Positions 24,401-34,000 of a stretch of 64,000 bases of DNA are shown here, piece by piece; within the stretch, counting starts at the first letter, position 1, and each line of letters opens with the position of its first letter. The DNA comes from Cloeon dipterum. Its lineage: Eukaryota > Arthropoda > Insecta > Ephemeroptera > Baetidae. A program made the translations under genes and the position numbers. The stretch lies in NCBI RefSeq assembly GCF_949628265.1, contig NC_088790.1, forward strand, positions 4,034,545 to 4,098,544, read 5' to 3'. The notes under the pieces were generated by a model. The model had not been told where the DNA came from. It saw only the letters and a list, made by a program, of their open reading frames with translations, and ran no database searches.

Positions 24401-25430
24401 TCGAATCAAGCATCTGCCCAAAACACCGCTCAGGTTACGCATTGGATTGCACTCGGGTTCCTGCTGCGCGGGAGTTGTGGGATTGACAATGCCAAGGTAT
24501 TGCCTCTTTGGAGACACCGTGAACACCGCCTCGAGAATGGAGTCAACAGGTTTGTTTAAATATTAATTTTACTTCCGCAGTGTAATTAAAATTTTCATTT
24601 TCTAGGCGCTGCCTGGCGCATTCACGTTTCGCAAGAAACGAGAGACCTCTTAGTTTCTGAAGGAGGGTATGAGCTCGAGTTCAGGGGGATCACAGATATA
24701 AAAGGAAAGGGTCCAAAACCGACGTATTGGCTACTAGGAAAAACTGGTTTTAACAAAGAGTTGCCCACACCACCACCTTTGGAGTGAGTAAATTATTTAT
24801 GTTAAAAATCACTATTAAATATTATTAATTTTTCTCTTACGCTCACAAAAGGGAAAGCCACGGGTAAGTAAACCTATCAAAGCTAAATATAAAAAAAATC
24901 GGCTCAGAAACTGTCTATTTCGCGAAAAATTCCGTCTTTAATTCAAAGCCCTATTAGTTTTAGAGGTTTTAAGCAAGAAATAAGTTAATTTCGCTTTCAA
25001 TTAAAACTTCAGGCTTGACGAAAGTTTAATACTGTCCTCACTGGCCGAAGCACCTGTAGCGGAGGAGACATTAGAGAGTCCGGCTACCCAGGAAGCGTCA
25101 ACAATCCACGGATCAGCGCCAAGCCTGGCCGAACGCGGCCCCAGACTTAGCCAAACGACCAGCGCGGAAAGACGAGCACTTTGGGGCTCGCCAGAGGAAG
25201 ATTTGAGTCGAGCTTTCAACCATTACCGCTGTTTGACAGCCGGAAACGGTCAGCCCACCGACCGACGCCTCCGTCGGCAATTCAGTCTGGACCGTGAAGA
25301 CCTGAGTGCTTCAAGACGCTCGCTGCAAAAGCAGAACTCGGCGGGAAGCCCACCAAGAGAGTTGGCACGCATCGAGGAGGCGGTAACAGCGCCAAAATCT
25401 TTTCCCAGGCCTAACCAAACCACAGACTGA
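6462..25430 (+). CDS. Receptor-type (membrane) guanylyl cyclase, Gyc32E/Gyc76C class
   Basis: Thirteen exons join in frame (1134 residues): 6462-6633, 20638-21039, 21427-21638, 21694-22170, 22226-22501, 22561-22737, 22821-23130, 23193-23364, 23424-23757, 24285-24549, 24606-24783, 24852-24863, 25013-25430. Order: signal peptide ([19 protein letters not shown]); compact ANF-receptor-like ectodomain to about 364; membrane helix ([20 protein letters not shown]); kinase-homology domain lacking the catalytic HRD ([12 protein letters not shown], then TDYG for DFG); dimerisation helix with [19 protein letters not shown]; cyclase domain. The cyclase motifs are intact: FSDIVGF and GDAY metal aspartates, VETIGD and PRYCLFGD guanine-recognition Glu and Cys, NTASRMES catalytic Asn and Arg. 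It should make cGMP from GTP at the plasma membrane. A Ser/Arg-rich tail of about 140 residues follows. The start is chosen by the signal peptide. Confidence 0.9.
9555..9960. repeat. Dispersed repeat, family with core AGAACCCGAGATTTGG, copy 1
   Basis: The run TTTTTGCAATTCTGATGGTT followed by AGAACCCGAGATTTGG is nearly identical at 45990-46035, and weaker similarity (ATTTCTCG, AATGTCATGG, AAGCACATTTTAA, CACCATGGGGAGATGA) continues for about 350 bp. Non-coding. Ends are approximate. Confidence 0.7.
14765..14791. repeat. (CA)n microsatellite
   Basis: Thirteen CA units inside the cyclase first intron. Confidence 0.95.
18859..19165. mobile_element. MITE-like inverted-repeat element, copy 1
   Basis: The flanks CCGTTATTTTGG...TGAACCAAG...AAAGAACGCC and, inverted at the other end, CGTTAGCGGTTTTTC...TGAACCTTG...CAAGAACGC pair over about 60 bp. 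The centre contains a second, stronger palindrome: AAGATCGAGACAGCAGCGCT faces AGCGCTGCTGTCTCGATCTT apart from one mismatch, around a 50-70 bp loop. There is no open frame. It resembles 23897-24160 throughout, so it is inferred to be a non-autonomous DNA transposon. Target-site duplication not resolved. Confidence 0.75.
20124..20290. repeat. Dispersed repeat with ACACCCTGATGTGCT block, copy 1
   Basis: GCCATTAGGGTGCTCTGG followed by AAACACCCTGATGTGCT recurs at 62733-62765. A second block, CACGCTCCAACGGTGTGCA, recurs at 62668-62690 in the opposite orientation, so the two copies differ by an internal inversion or derive from a palindromic element. Non-coding. Confidence 0.6.
23897..24160. mobile_element. 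MITE-like inverted-repeat element, copy 2, in a cyclase intron
   Basis: Terminal inverted repeats of about 45-50 bp: left GTGGTTTTCGGTGTGAGCC then AAGCAAAAAAG, right CTTTTTGCTAGG then TTCACACCAAAAACCAC. The interior shares GCTGCTGTCTCGATC, CCAATCAGAG and the GACAGCCAGCGC block with copy 1. It occupies about half of the 527-bp intron (23758-24284) between the two halves of the cyclase catalytic domain, far from the splice sites, so the reading frame is not affected. Confidence 0.75.
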
Positions 25431-25436
25431 GTCCGC

Positions 25437-25442
25437 AATAAA
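25437..25442 (+). terminator. Poly(A) signal candidate for the guanylyl cyclase
   Basis: AATAAA begins 6 bp after the stop codon, unusually close. A second AATAAA at 25734-25739 is an alternative with a more usual 3' UTR length. Confidence 0.4.
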
Positions 25443-26849
25443 GGGACACTGGTGGAGATTTTTTCGTGGCAATGGTGCCAAACTGAAAAGTGATCTATAT
25501 CTCGCAACTATCTGATGATTTTCTTATCTCTTGTAAAAAAAACTTCATGTGATTGGGTCAGTTGAATTCGAGGCTGCCGAGAAATGCTGTATTTTAATAC
25601 TTTTAAATTACCAAGTTTCTCCAATTTCGTATCATTCCTACTAGCGTCGCAATTAACAAGGAGGACGCAACTATTAATCCGAAAACTAATGGGGATTTCT
25701 TGCTACCATTCTACGGAGTTTGAAATTGGCTTTAATAAAATTTCAACCTGGATAAAATTTTATGTTTAAAAAAATCAAATTATATAAGGGACAAAAGTTT
25801 GGCTTTAACATTCAAATCCGAAAAGCTGATGAAATTAGCATAATATTATCCTCTACCCAAATTCCCAAAAAAGCTGTATTAAAAATTAGATCGTAATTAG
25901 CAGCAAAATGAAGCTAGTTTTAATGAAAAAAAAATATTCTCTACTATAAGCCGTTACATTTCTGACCGCGGATGTTCCAGAAAAAAAATAACGAAATTTT
26001 TCAAAAGTATCTCACACATCTTTCTAGCCGTCTCGCAGAGCAGATTCCAAAAATAATCCGACAGTTCAACCACTGTTCAAGATAATTGCGGCAGTTGGGA
26101 ATTTCTCTGAATTGCGGAAGAACCATAAAATTTCATCGTTTTTCTAACACTATCAAATGGTAGCCAAAAACCCGATAGTTTTCGGATGAACAGGTGCACT
26201 CCTCTTGTTAAGAAGCGCGGAGGTGGCACCTTCACCAGGTACTTAGTCTGACTGTGTGATTCACAAAAGCAAATAATCCAAATAATGTAATGTTGTGCTG
26301 TTAGAATCCATCTATGTGTTGTAGAAGATTCAGAATTTCTAAAATGTTAAAAGCTCACAAGACTATTTTTGTGTTGGTCCATTTTTTGATAAAGATTTTG
26401 CGTGAAAACTTTTTCACCGCCTTACCACGTAAGAATGTTAGCCACACATTAGCCGAAAATTAATTTTACTCCCGTGTTGTTGTTTGCAAAGGTGTCCCCT
26501 ACGCATCACTCGAAATAGATTGTTGTGAGCTATCGTCAGATGTTAACGATATCAAAACTGCAGTTATGCCTGCCAGTACTTAAGACATATTTAGTTGAGT
26601 AAATCAAAAGCCCCAAGTAGCAAATCAAATCTCTGTGGTGATAATCAAGAGAGCAATACTGAATAACAAGATAGTTCCTCTCCCGTCTATCAGTGTTTCA
26701 GAGCTTTGTGTCAAAAAGGAACCACCAATCAAAATGTGTCTGTCTCATCCACAAAAATAAAATAAAAAAACTATTTAATGGATATTATAGCGGGATGTTG
26801 TTTTCGAATGAAAAACCAGATTAGGTAAAAAGGCAAAAATTGTCATTAT
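25443..26849. other. Intergenic DNA between convergent cyclase and eIF2A genes
   Basis: AT-rich. No gene recognised. It contains one dispersed repeat copy (25930-26190). Confidence 0.6.
25930..26190. repeat. Dispersed repeat with ACACTATCRAATGGTAGC block, copy 1
   Basis: Shared in order with 60465-60765: GTTACATTTCTG, CGTCTC...GAGCAGATT, CAACCACT.TTC.AGA, and AACACTATCAAATGGTAGCC followed by AAAAAC. Non-coding, diverged, probably an old interspersed element. Confidence 0.65.
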
Positions 26850-29800
26850 TCAGAGCACCAGCGCTTTGAGTTCAGCAACCAACTCACCCTCCTTTTTAAT
26901 CTTTTCTGACTGGTTCAGCTCCAACTGCTTCCCAGAAGATGCCTGTTCCTTCAACTTGGCGATGTCTTGCAACTTCTGCAATTGGAATAATTATATTTCA
27001 GTCAGTTGCCAGTAGAAAATATGCATTTTAATACTAAAATTTCATCGAATTATGGACTGGACCAATAATTTACAAGGAAAAAATAGAAAATCCAATTTTT
27101 TTTTTAAAGACACACCTTAACGTGACGAATAAATTATTGGGACATTTTTTAATTGCAAAAATTCTTGGAGATTAGTAATAACAGGCAGCTGTCGCATTTA
27201 GTTCAATGATTATAAGTTTCAAAATTTCTTATAGCTAAAAAAACTCAGTATTTCTTATTTTAAAAATGAAATAAAATAAATTAACAGCCAATAATTTAAA
27301 TTTTGATTTTTGCTAAAATATGGCTTATCTGTTGAGAGGTAGCAAAATTCTATTCTTTTGTCACTTAATTTTTGATTAACCAATTTTGAGCTGTTAACTG
27401 GTCTCCAAGTAATAAATCGTAAGAAAATCAGAATTCAAATAATTTAATTCCACTTTTTAATCCCGTTTTTGGCTTTCAGACTTAGCAGCATGAATGTAAT
27501 TAGTAACTTTCTTCAAATATCACTTAATTCTACACGTTTGCGGCAAAAATTGCACAAACCCAGATTTTGCATTTACCTTTTTCAAATTCTTGATCTTCTT
27601 GGCTTTCTCAGCGTCGTCAGTTTGCAGATTTTCCTCGGTGACGCCTTTTGGCAGCCAAGTGGCAGGATTCGCGGCTGCTGGCTTTGGAGCAGGCTCCTCA
27701 GCTCCTGCTCCCTCTTCAGCTGCCTTGGCCTTCTTCGCGTCTCTCTTCTTCTTCTGCTTTGACGGCCCCTTTGGGGGCTCTGACACTGAATTTTAACTTT
27801 AGTTAAAACATTTAACAGCAGGAAAAAACGAGACTCACCAACTGTGACTCCAGGTGGAAGACCATAGCCAGGCCTTATGAACTTGGGCGCTTCAAATTCG
27901 TGCAGCTTGAAATTGCTCTCTTTGCCTCTTGCTAACGGAGGTCTGTAAACCTCTTTCGATGCTGAAAATTTGTAAGAAAAATCTCAATTTATGGAGTGCG
28001 CAAATTGAATTGAAAAGAAATGGCAATTTTCTGATGCAAACCAGAAAAATGACAGTATGAAAAATATTGTATTGGCATATTACGAGTTTTCTGTAAAATA
28101 ACAAAAAAACTCATAATTTAAATTCAAGATATATAAAATAATAGAAACCTTGAGGCTGGGCTGGCTCGATGCCTTGCACTTTAGCTTGGCCAATTGGCTT
28201 TGGCTTGAAGGTGTTGGACAGGAACGTCTGCCACTGCACCTCCCACAGCTCCTCTTCTTTGTTCCACGGGCGCTCAAAGAGCATGGCTCCTGAGTAATGC
28301 CACACTTTGAAGCCATTGCCCTGTCTGAGGCGAGGAGCGGTAGTGGCTGTTGCCAAGTGCTGCCCGTCGGGACACCACGACAACCATGTTGAGTCAGCTG
28401 CTTGGAAATTCGAAACCTAATTAAAGAAAAAAATTAACAAATTTACTAATGTTAAGAGTGAAATGGACGATTTATTCAATGGTCCTCCAACGATTTGAAG
28501 CGCAGCTATATTTGTATCAGATTTAACATACCTGCTTCCTATTTGATGTTGTGTCCCAAACTTCTACTCCTCCTCTCAAGTTTCCAAAGCCAGCAAGAAC
28601 AAGCAAATCGCCCAGAGGACTGTAGTACACAACGTTTCTGGGTCCAGTTCCAAAATCGAATATCGCCTCTGCTTTTGCATTGTACACAGTTGCCTGCAAT
28701 AAAGAAAATTTGGTTAATAAGAGAAAATGTATTAGTAGGTGTTTTCTAACCGCTGATAAAATTATCAGGAATATTGTCGAATACAGTAAATTCCTGTTTT
28801 TAATGATAAATTCATAGTTGGGGCCGAAACAAGTCAAGTCCGATAATTTCATCAGCATAAATTTTAGCAGGCAAGTCAAGAATTACTTTAGCTGGCATGT
28901 ATCCATACACGACAGTGAATTCGGTCGAGTTTGGACTCCACTCGACCGAATACACAGGTCCCTCTTTTCCCAGGGATACCATGGATGAGTCACCCTTGGT
29001 GTTGACAAAGTGCAGGCTCTGTTTGCCGTAGTACGAAGCTCCACTGGAGTCAACGTCCACGTTTGTCATGAGCAAGACAGCAGTTCCTTTGGCATTCCAG
29101 AAAGAGTCTAGTTTCTCTGCCTACATGTGGATTATGTTTAATAGAAATTTATTTACTACTTGTATTATCAAACCTGAAAGAAACTCTTGCTGGCAACTGC
29201 CTGTGAGAGGTCGAACTTAGGATACTGGAAGAGCTTGCCGTTAGCTGGCTGGCCCTGTTTGCCAGGAATGTAGCAAACAACATGGTGAGGCTTAGAACTG
29301 GGACTAAGGCTGAACGAGGCCACTTTTGGGATGCCAACTTTGCAAGCCACCTTCTCAAGGTCACCATTTTCGTAGAAGAAAACGTCTGATCCCGAGTTGC
29401 GGCCGCAAACTTTCTCATCATCGCTCCACTGCAACTCCCTGGAGAGTGTTTAAGTTTATATTGATGGTCACATTGAAGGACTCTCGCTTACCATCCAGAG
29501 TGCTTTTTAAAAACATAGCCCTTGAGCAACTGTCCACTTTCAGTTTTGTAGACATTCATATTTGGCGAGCCCGTTGGGTTGTCTGGGGTGGCTGTGTTTT
29601 TAATGATTTAATCAGGATATAATTCAAAACAAATAAAAAAAACTCACTGATAAAAGCCTCCCAAGTCATAAGATATGTGCCTTTGGGAGAGAATTTAAGG
29701 TACAAAACTCTAGGTCTAGGTATTTCCTGGATCAGTTTCCATTCCTTCACAGCCACTACCTTCACCCTACAAAAATATGAGTTATGATTGTGATTCAAAC

Positions 29801-30278
29801 AGTTAATTGTGAAAAATTACACTGCTGAGTTTGTCCACGCGAAGTACTGTCCATTTGGACTGAACGTCATGAACTTGCACTGCTTAGAAGGGTCCTTAGG
29901 ACCATCAGTGTTGAGTTCATAGCTTGGAGGTCCATTGTGGAACAACAAGCCAGTTGAGCCACGAACTGGAAAAAATCAAATTTTACTCGATCCAACATTA
30001 TTTGAGTCGATTGAAGAGGAAACAACGTTTTTATTGTGGCATAATGCCAGAGCATGCTGCATGGATAATATGCGATCTTGTTTTAGGTGATTTTCAGATT
30101 GACGCAGAGGGGCAGAACAAATGTTTATCGAAATTCTTTTAGAATATGTCTCTAAGTTTATAAAATTACACCCACACAAGATGAAACATGAAAATAATTA
30201 GCAAAATAAACAGAAAAAGGGCCACTCACTGGCTATGCGAGGCACCGGCTCTGTAGCCATCTTTGTTTTAGTGGCCAT
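26850..30278 (-). CDS. eIF2A: Eukaryotic translation initiation factor 2A (eIF2A)
   Basis: Eleven exons on the minus strand join in frame (599 residues, close to the usual ~585): 30230-30278, 29821-29965, 29648-29766, 29492-29591, 29174-29438, 28887-29120, 28532-28693, 28149-28416, 27839-27961, 27577-27785, 26850-26975. It starts MATKTKMATEPVPRIA and continues IRGSTGLLFHNGPPSYE. Diagnostic eIF2A segments: DVDSSGASYYGKQSLHFV, EGPVYSVEWSPNSTEF, YGYMPAK, FDFGTGPRNVVYYSP, VLAGFGNLRGGVEVWD, TWLSWCPDGQHLATATTAP. These form the WD-type beta-propeller (roughly residues 15-430). The C-terminus has the basic KQKKKRDAKKAK region, a KKIKNLKK helix and ends ELKALVL. It is a cytosolic factor that delivers initiator tRNA in a GTP-independent, alternative initiation route. 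All introns are GT-AG. Confidence 0.97.
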
Positions 30279-31007
30279 GTGATGGTTTTTAAATTTCGCG
30301 CCAATATTGGAGCAATGTGTTAGACTGCAACCTGCAGTACAGAAACACTCAACAGGCTGCATAACCAGCATTTTCTGCAGGCGCTCCAACATTCACGAAA
30401 AATTAAATGATTGAAAGAAAAAGAAGAATAGATGGAAATTTGGGAACGCAATGTAAAATATTTTAAAAAAATGATGGTAACGTTCAGCAATTTAATTATG
30501 TCTGTATCTCATTTAAATTATTCCCATAAATCTCTATTTTTTAAAATCCCTTCTATTGAATTAAAGTAAAAATTCGTATAACTTTTTCATAGCTGGTCGT
30601 GAGCACCAAAATGAATGCAAAAATACAGAGGGTTGAGGGTTGTGAAAAGGGCGGCAAACTTTCGGGACTTTGGCGCCTCCAGTCTGGAGTGGCGACCAAG
30701 TGTGAAAGTTTGAGGAGCGGCCGCAGGGAAGCGCGGCTGGGGTGCGGAGGCGGTGAACGGAGGCGGTTGGTGGCGGCGCAGGCACCCCGCCCAGGGTGGC
30801 GGCGCCACGGTCGGACAGATCAATAGGGGCGGATGACGTCATTGGCTCGGCGGCTGATTGGCTGCAAGTGAGCGAGCAGTTATTGAGTGCGTACGGCATG
30901 AATGGACGAGTTCTCGAGTGAGCACCAGAAAAAGCAGCCCGGCCAGGATGCAGATGCAGACGGTCAAGTAGGCCCAACGAGGGCCGTCTGAGTGCCCGCC
31001 CCGGCCC
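30279..31007. promoter_or_regulatory. Divergent promoter region of eIF2A and RIM, with CRE and CCAAT boxes
   Basis: The two start codons are 730 bp apart, head to head. The part nearest RIM (about 30650-31007) is GC-rich. It contains a GC box GGGGCGG (30827-30833), a full palindromic cAMP response element TGACGTCA (30834-30841), a reversed CCAAT box ATTGG directly fused to it (30841-30845), and another ATTGG at 30857-30861. These are typical proximal elements for the RIM transcript. The eIF2A side is AT-rich with no clear motif. No TATA box seen. Confidence 0.6.
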
Positions 31008-34000
31008 ATGCCCGAGAGAATGGCCGACCCGCGGGCGCCCGTGGGCCTCGAGTTGCCCGACCTGTCGCACCTCACAGAAGAGGAGCGCAGGATCATCGAG
31101 AACGTCATGCTGCGCCAGCGGCAGGAGGAGGAGAAGGAGAACGAGATCATGAGGTACCTTGGCCTTCCTCAGGGTGCGATCTAACCTTCGGCGGGGAAAG
31201 CCTCTTTTCTTTACTCACCTCGGGGGGGTCAATGCCCTGGTGCTAATATCACGGTGCTGCGGCTCTCAGGGATGCCCTGGTCCCGGGCCCACCTGGCTGG
31301 TTTGAAGGGTATTTTCGGGGGGCGCCCTTTGTCGGCTTAGAACCACCCTTAGGGCGGCCACGAACGAGTTCTTTGATCTCGACTGCCGCTTCGGGCACTT
31401 TCACTATGTATTTTGGTCCTCCATATTACTAACCCAGATTTGGCACCACACAAGGACATCCACCCTTTCCACCCTCCCTGAGGAAATTCTCGCTTTTTCC
31501 CGAGGCACAACGCCCAATTCGCGGCCACGTTTTCGGCGGGAAAGAGTTCAGGGGAGCGATTTTGGCGGGATGGTGCCCATTTCCACTTAAAGTAAACAAA
31601 TCGCTCCGGGGAAATTGGGGGTTTGAGCACCTCGGGCTAGACGCTACCACCGCCACTTGACACAAAGTGTTGTGTTTCTTTGTTTTTATAAATTCACTGT
31701 TTCCGTGTTTTCAGAGGAATTCAAAACACAGAGAGCATAAAAACCGTAGATCCGAGGATTAAATATACACAAAACCAAAAGTTATATCGAGACACAAATT
31801 AAAAATATGTGGAATTGGTAATTTTCCTCCCGTGCCCATAATGCCGTTACGCGATTGGGACGATTTCGAGTGTGATTTTGTGTTGATAGTACCCATGAGT
31901 CGTGACCAGACCACTGTAAACAAAAGCACAAAGCCACGGACGGTCTGCAAAGCTTTAGATGAAAATAAAGGAGGTGTTGATATTAAAAAGTCTTTGATCC
32001 TTTACAATTCATCTCGAGTCTTCTATACAAGGCATCCTAAATTTTATTTTTCATTGCCTGAAAGCGCCTTTGAGTGACACATGAAACAGTTCGGGGACAT
32101 TATTTGGCAAAAATACTAAAAAAAAAACTGGAAACTATGATACACACCTGTTGTTTAAACGCCCTTTAACGAAAATTGATTATCAATAAATAAATAAACA
32201 CAGACAAATCAGACGCGTTGCAACAAGGAATCCTGAAGTGTTTAATTTCATTTCTAGAGGGCCAAGGTGAGGGAAGTAAATCAAGTGCTCGTCATCCAAT
32301 TGTGGGGAAAGGAACTTGCTCAACATTGTGCGTATTCACCTCTTTCTTACATAAATTAGAAGCTACTGGTATTGCTGAGTTAGTAAATATAATAACGCAT
32401 AAAAGAATCTGCACACCGGCATTTGGCACTGATTTTTTTTAGAGAGAAGACAGTATTCGGCCTAGATTACTTTTCCTGGAAAACATTTCATTAGTTTCTG
32501 AAATTGTATTGTTTTTAACATTATAGAGGACACTAAAAAAGCCTATCTACTTAGTCGTATGTTATATCTGATTAAACGAAATTATTCTTGACTCCCTAAA
32601 ATTGTAGCTCACATTATAATTTTTCGATGCGATTGAAAATGGAAATGATATACATATCTAATTCTACTACATTATTTTAGTCAAAAGGTTAAATAACGTG
32701 TAGCGTGGAATAGGAAAAAGGGACTCGGAAAAGTGCCTGTTGATTCAGCGAAAAGGCGGCAGGTGTCTCTGAACGTCAGAACCGTGGGAAAACGATTTCA
32801 AGCGCTGGGTAAATTTTATTTGCAAGCCCAAAATTAACGCATAAAAATTTATCATTTTCAAGAGCACGAGAAAGCAGGCGACACAAATTTGATTCTTTCG
32901 TTATTGTACATTAGTACTGCTCATTTGCCGTCAAATATTTAAAAAAAAAATAAAATATATTTTTTCATTTATGTAGCAGAACACTTAAAACGGCATTTGT
33001 TTGCAGAAGAAAGCAAGACGAAGTAAAGGTGCTAGAGGCGTCCATTCGGCAGCGCAACGAGCAGCACAAGAAGGCGGGGGCGGAGATGGACGCCACCTGC
33101 AACCTATGCCTAAAGACCAAGTTCGCCGACGGGGTGGGACACGTGTGTCAGTACTGTCACATCAGGTGCTGCGCCAGGTGTGGTGGAAAAGTCACCCTAC
33201 GCTCAAATAAGGTAATATCATTTCTTTGGCGTTAAAGTTTAAATATTTAGCCTAAAAATGGTTCAAATAACACTTTCAAATTAAATAAGTTTTAATTAAT
33301 TGAAGATTTTGCAGATATGGCAAATTGAAAATTCGTTTTGGAAAGAATAATATTTATTTTGAATGTATACATTGTCCGAAAGGGTTTATCTGGAAACGGA
33401 TTTGTTCCGAAAAGAATTCATTCGAATCGGAAAAATTGTCCGAAAAACGGAATTATTTATGGAATTTGTCCGAAAAACTCAAAGTTATGTTTAAAATGAC
33501 TATTAATTTCCTCAAATCAGAAAATCTATTGTTATCAAAAGAAAAAATCATCAAGTTAGTTGGATATAATAATATATTTCATCAAAATATGATGTGCCTT
33601 TTAAGTAGTCAATCAGTTCGACCTGAGTCAGAATCAGGTGAAGCTGGTCGCTGTTTTCTTTTGTATTTCTTTGAGACTAAAGAGAGCTTCTCTCGGAGGA
33701 TTATATCTTGCATGTCTGTACGGACAAATTCCGAATCCCCCATCTCGAGACAAATTCTTTTCGGATAAATATATGCGCTCCCTTTGCAAGTCCAGCCAAT
33801 TCCTAGTGGAACACACACTTTCCTTTATTTTGTATTTTAAAAGCTAAAATATTCCAAATTTATCGGTTCGTAAATTGTGGGTGCCCTGACCGATGAAGAA
33901 TGATTTTAAACGACTTGTTAAAATAAAAATAATAAATCGAGGAAATTTCCTACAAGTCTAACTGCTGGCTGACCTGCGCCTTGTTCCCTTGTTGCTGGCG

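Noticed and set aside
30561-31150. Minus-strand frames of 103-169 codons over the RIM promoter and first exon
   Set aside because: GC-rich antisense shadow of the promoter island; no recognisable domain, and the plus strand encodes the conserved RIM N-terminus.
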